Shown one piece after another: positions 60,801-64,000 of a DNA stretch of 64,000 nucleotides. The notes below the pieces were generated by a model that was not told where the DNA came from, ran no database searches, and saw only the letters and a program-made list of their open reading frames with translations. Position 1 is the stretch's first letter. Each line of letters starts with the position of its first letter. A program made the translations under genes and the position numbers. The DNA comes from Bathymodiolus brooksi (lineage: Eukaryota; Mollusca; Bivalvia; Mytilida; Modiolidae): contig OY804579.1 of NCBI GenBank assembly GCA_963680875.1, positions 20,693,804-20,757,803 of the forward strand, in the 5' to 3' direction.

Positions 60801-63800
60801 AACCACCTCTCACCCTACAAAATGTACAACCACCTCTCACCCTACAAAATGTACAACCACCTCTCACCCTACAAAATGTACAACTACCTCTCACCCTACA
60901 ATACAACCACCTCTCACCCTACAAAATGTACAACCACCTCTCACCCTGCAAAATGTACAACCACCTCTCATCCTACAAAATGTACAACCACCTCTCACCC
61001 TACAATACAACCACATCTCACCCTACAAAATGTACAACCACCTCTCACCCTACAAAATGTACAACCACCTCTCACCCTACAAAATGTACAACCACCTCTC
61101 ACCCTACAAAATGTACAACCACCTCTCACCCTACAAAATATACAACCACCTCTCACCCTACAAAATGTACAACCACCTCTCACCCTACAAAATGTACAAC
61201 CACCTCTCACCCTACAAAATGTACAACCACCTCTCACCCTACAATACAACCACATCTCACCCTACAAAATGTACAACCACCTCTCTCCTTACAAAATGTA
61301 CAACCACCTCCCACCCTACAATACAACCACATCTCACCCTACAAAATGTACAACCACCTCTCACCCTACAATACAACCACATCTCACCCTACAAAATGTA
61401 CATCCACCTCTCACCCTACAAAATGTACAACCACCTCTCACCCTACAAAATATACAACCACCTCTCATCCTACAAAATGTACAACCACCTCTCACCCTAC
61501 AAAATGTACAACCACCTCTCACCCTACAATACAACCACCTCTCACCCTACAAAATGTACAACCACCTCTCATCCTACAAAATGTACAACCACCTCTCACC
61601 CTACAAAATATACAACCACCTCTCATCCTACAAAATGTACAACCACCTCTCACCCTACAAAATGTACAACCACCTCTCACCCTACAAAATGTACAACCAC
61701 CTCTCATCCTACAAAATGTACAACCACCTCTCATCCTACAAAATGTACAACCACCTCTCACCCTACAAAATGTACAACCACCTCTCACCCTACAAAATGT
61801 ACAACCACCTCTCACCCTACAAAATGTACAACCACCTCTCACCCTACAAAATGTACAACCACCTCTCACCCTACAAAATGTACAACCACCTCTCACCCTA
61901 CAAAATGTACAACTACCTCTCACCCTACAATACAACCACCTCTCACCCTACAATACAACCACATCTCACCCTACAAAATGTACAACCACCTCTCACCCTA
62001 CAAAATGTACAACCACCTCTCACCCTACAAAATGTACAACCACCTCTCACCCTATAAAATATACAACCACCTCTCACCCTACAAAATGTACAACCACCTC
62101 TCACCCTACAAAATGTACAACCACCTCTCACCCTACAATACAACCACATCTCACCCTACAAAATGTACAACCACCTCTCTCCCTACAAAATGTACAACCA
62201 CCTCTCACCCTACAATACAACCACATCTCACCCTACAAAATGTACAACCACCTCTCTCCCTACAAAATGTACAACCACCTCTCACCCTATAAAATGTACA
62301 ACCACCTCTCACCCTACAATACAACCGCATCTCACTCTACAAAATGTACAACCACCTCTCTCCCTACAAAATATACAACCACCTCTCACCCTACAAAATA
62401 TACAACCACCTCTCACCCTACAAAATGTACAACCACCTCTCACCCTACAAAATGTACAACCACCTCTCACCCTACAATACAACCACCTCTCACCCTACAA
62501 AATGTACAACCACCTCTCACCCTGCAAAATGTACAACCACCTCTCACCCTACAAAATGTACAACCACCTCTCACCCTACAAAATGTACAACCACCTCTCA
62601 CCCTACAAAATGTACAACCACCTCTCACCCTACAATACAACCACCTCTCATCCTACAAAATGTACAACCACCTCTCACCCTACAAAATGTACAACCACCT
62701 CTCACCCTACAAAATATACAACCACCTCTCATCCTACAAAATGTACAACCACCTCTCACCCTACAAAATGTACAACCACCTCTCACCCTACAATACAACC
62801 ACCTCTCACCCTACAAAATGTACAACCACCTCTCACCCTACAAAATGTACAACCACCTCTCACCCTACAAAATATACAACCACCTCTCATCCTACAAAAT
62901 GTACAACCACCTCTCACCCTACAATACAACCACCTCTCACCCTACAAAATGTACAACCACCTCTCACCCTACAAAATGTACAACCACCTCTCATCCTACA
63001 AAATGTACAACCACCTCTCACCCTACAATACAACCACCTCTCATCGTACAAAATGTACAACCACCTCTCATCCTACAAAATGTACAACCACCTCTCACCC
63101 TACAAAATGTACAACCACCTCTCACCCTACAAAATGTACAACCACCTCTCACCCTACAAAATGTACAACCACCTCTCACCCTACAAAATGTACAACCACC
63201 TCTCACCCTACAAAATGTACAACCACCTCTCACCCTACCAAATGTACAACTACCTCTCACCCTACAAAATGTACAACCACCTCTCACCCTACAATACAAC
63301 CACATCTCACCCTACAAAATGTACAACCACCTCTCACCCTGCAAAATGTACAACCACCTCTCACCCTACAAAATGTACAACCACCTCTCACCCTACAAAA
63401 TGTACAACCACCTCTCACCCTACAAAATATACAACCACCTCTCACCCTACAAAATGTACAACCACCTCTCACCCTACAAAATGTACAACCACCTCTCACC
63501 CTACAAAATGTACAACCACCTCTCACCCTACAATACAACCACATCTCACCCTACAAAATGTACAACCACCTCTCTCCTTACAAAATGTACAACCACCTCT
63601 CACCCTACAATACAACCACATCTCACCCTACAAAATGTACAACCACCTCTCACCCTACAATACAACCACATCTCACCCTACAAAATGTACAACCACCTCT
63701 CACCCTACAAAATGTACAACCACCTCTCACCCTACAAAATATACAACCACCTCTCATCCTACAAAATGTACAACCACCTCTCACCCTACAAAATGTACAA

Positions 63801-64000
63801 CCACCTCTCACCCTACAATACAACCACCTCTCACCCTACAAAATGTACAACCACCTCTCACCCTACAAAATGTACAACCACCTCTCACCCTACAAAATAT
63901 ACAACCACCTCTCATCCTACAAAATGTACAACCACCTCTCACCCTACAATACAACCACCTCTCACCCTGCAAAATGTACAACCACCTCTCACCCTACAAA

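Larger units (their letters stand above)
44520..64000 (+). repeat. 27/23-bp satellite array, more than 19.4 kb, open at the right edge
   Basis: Head-to-tail monomers sharing the core ACCACCTCTCACCCTAC. Long units (27 bp) end AAAATGT; short units (23 bp) end AAT. A few 26-bp units occur (CTACAAATGT at about 48587, CTACAAAAGTAC at about 53037). Common variants are TCATCC or TCTCCC for TCACCC, ATATAC or GCATAC for TGTAC, and CTGCAAA for CTACAAA. Nothing else interrupts the array. Plus-strand frames are open for up to 4,337 codons only because the monomer has no stop in any plus frame. The minus strand has one open frame (CRVRGGCTF units), closed at each 23-bp unit. Confidence 0.97.

Noticed and set aside
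44493..62292. Very long plus-strand open frames (up to 4,337 codons) as giant repetitive proteins
   Set aside because: They overlap each other in all three frames, follow from a stop-free monomer, switch peptide at each 23-bp unit, have no credible start or splice context, and show no frame-specific conservation.
44622..63544. Minus-strand CRVRGGCTF-repeat frames as cysteine-rich proteins
   Set aside because: They are the one open minus frame of the same monomer, begin and end at 23-bp units, and come and go with array structure.
44520..64000. Mussel adhesive-type protein repeats, since one frame is rich in Tyr, Lys, Pro and Ser
   Set aside because: Composition is similar, but the frame is not maintained, there is no signal peptide, and the other two frames are equally open. 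No support beyond composition.
44520..64000. CRISPR array or telomere
   Set aside because: There are no unique spacers between repeats, the unit is not TTAGGG-like, and the DNA is animal.

Overview
This is eukaryotic, intron-rich, AT-rich DNA, most likely from a bivalve mollusc. The basis for that is one animal-type split gene with GT-AG introns, many tRNA-derived SINEs, hAT-like and foldback elements, and repeat families whose style I associate with bivalves. No species can be fixed from the window alone. Nothing looks bacterial, viral or phage-like.

One gene is clear: DNA polymerase beta (POLB) on the plus strand. I reconstruct 13 coding exons between 17816 and 40365, all phase-consistent, giving a 334-residue protein (human is 335). 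It has the dRP-lyase lysine (K73), both helix-hairpin-helix motifs, the GSFRRG nucleotide-binding motif, the three catalytic aspartates (D191, D193, D256) and the YFTG segment at 271-274. A further exon-like block (43887-44008) has an acceptor in phase with exon 12, an open frame to a TGA, and AATAAA signals about 390 bases later. It may be an alternative last exon, or the end of another gene.

Region 1-17815 upstream of POLB has no gene I can defend. It holds minus-strand and plus-strand SINEs, small MITEs, an hAT-like element (9653-10810) and a 1,038-bp near-perfect palindrome with 8-bp target duplications (15063-16100).

The POLB introns carry layered mobile DNA. Intron 1 has a 101-bp hairpin MITE, a C28 tract, a 3.3-kb foldback that encloses a LINE relic itself split by a MITE, and an AGCTCACC-type element. 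Intron 2 has a LINE relic and a second copy of the hAT-like element, ending 38 bp before exon 3. Intron 4 has another foldback. Introns 6 and 11 have 71-bp and 169-bp tandem repeats. Downstream, 40538-43495 is a nest of three elements, including 322-bp and ~166-bp tandem arrays.

From about 44520 to the right edge the window is one uninterrupted satellite array (more than 19.4 kb, roughly 740 units) built from 27-bp and 23-bp monomers with higher-order duplications of 3.8, 2.7 and 2.4 kb. Its very long open frames arise because the plus strand of the monomer has no stop in any frame; I do not call them genes. Intron 10 of POLB contains a 46-bp block matching the left edge of the array, next to a single monomer-like sequence. 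This is a plausible trace of how the satellite was seeded.
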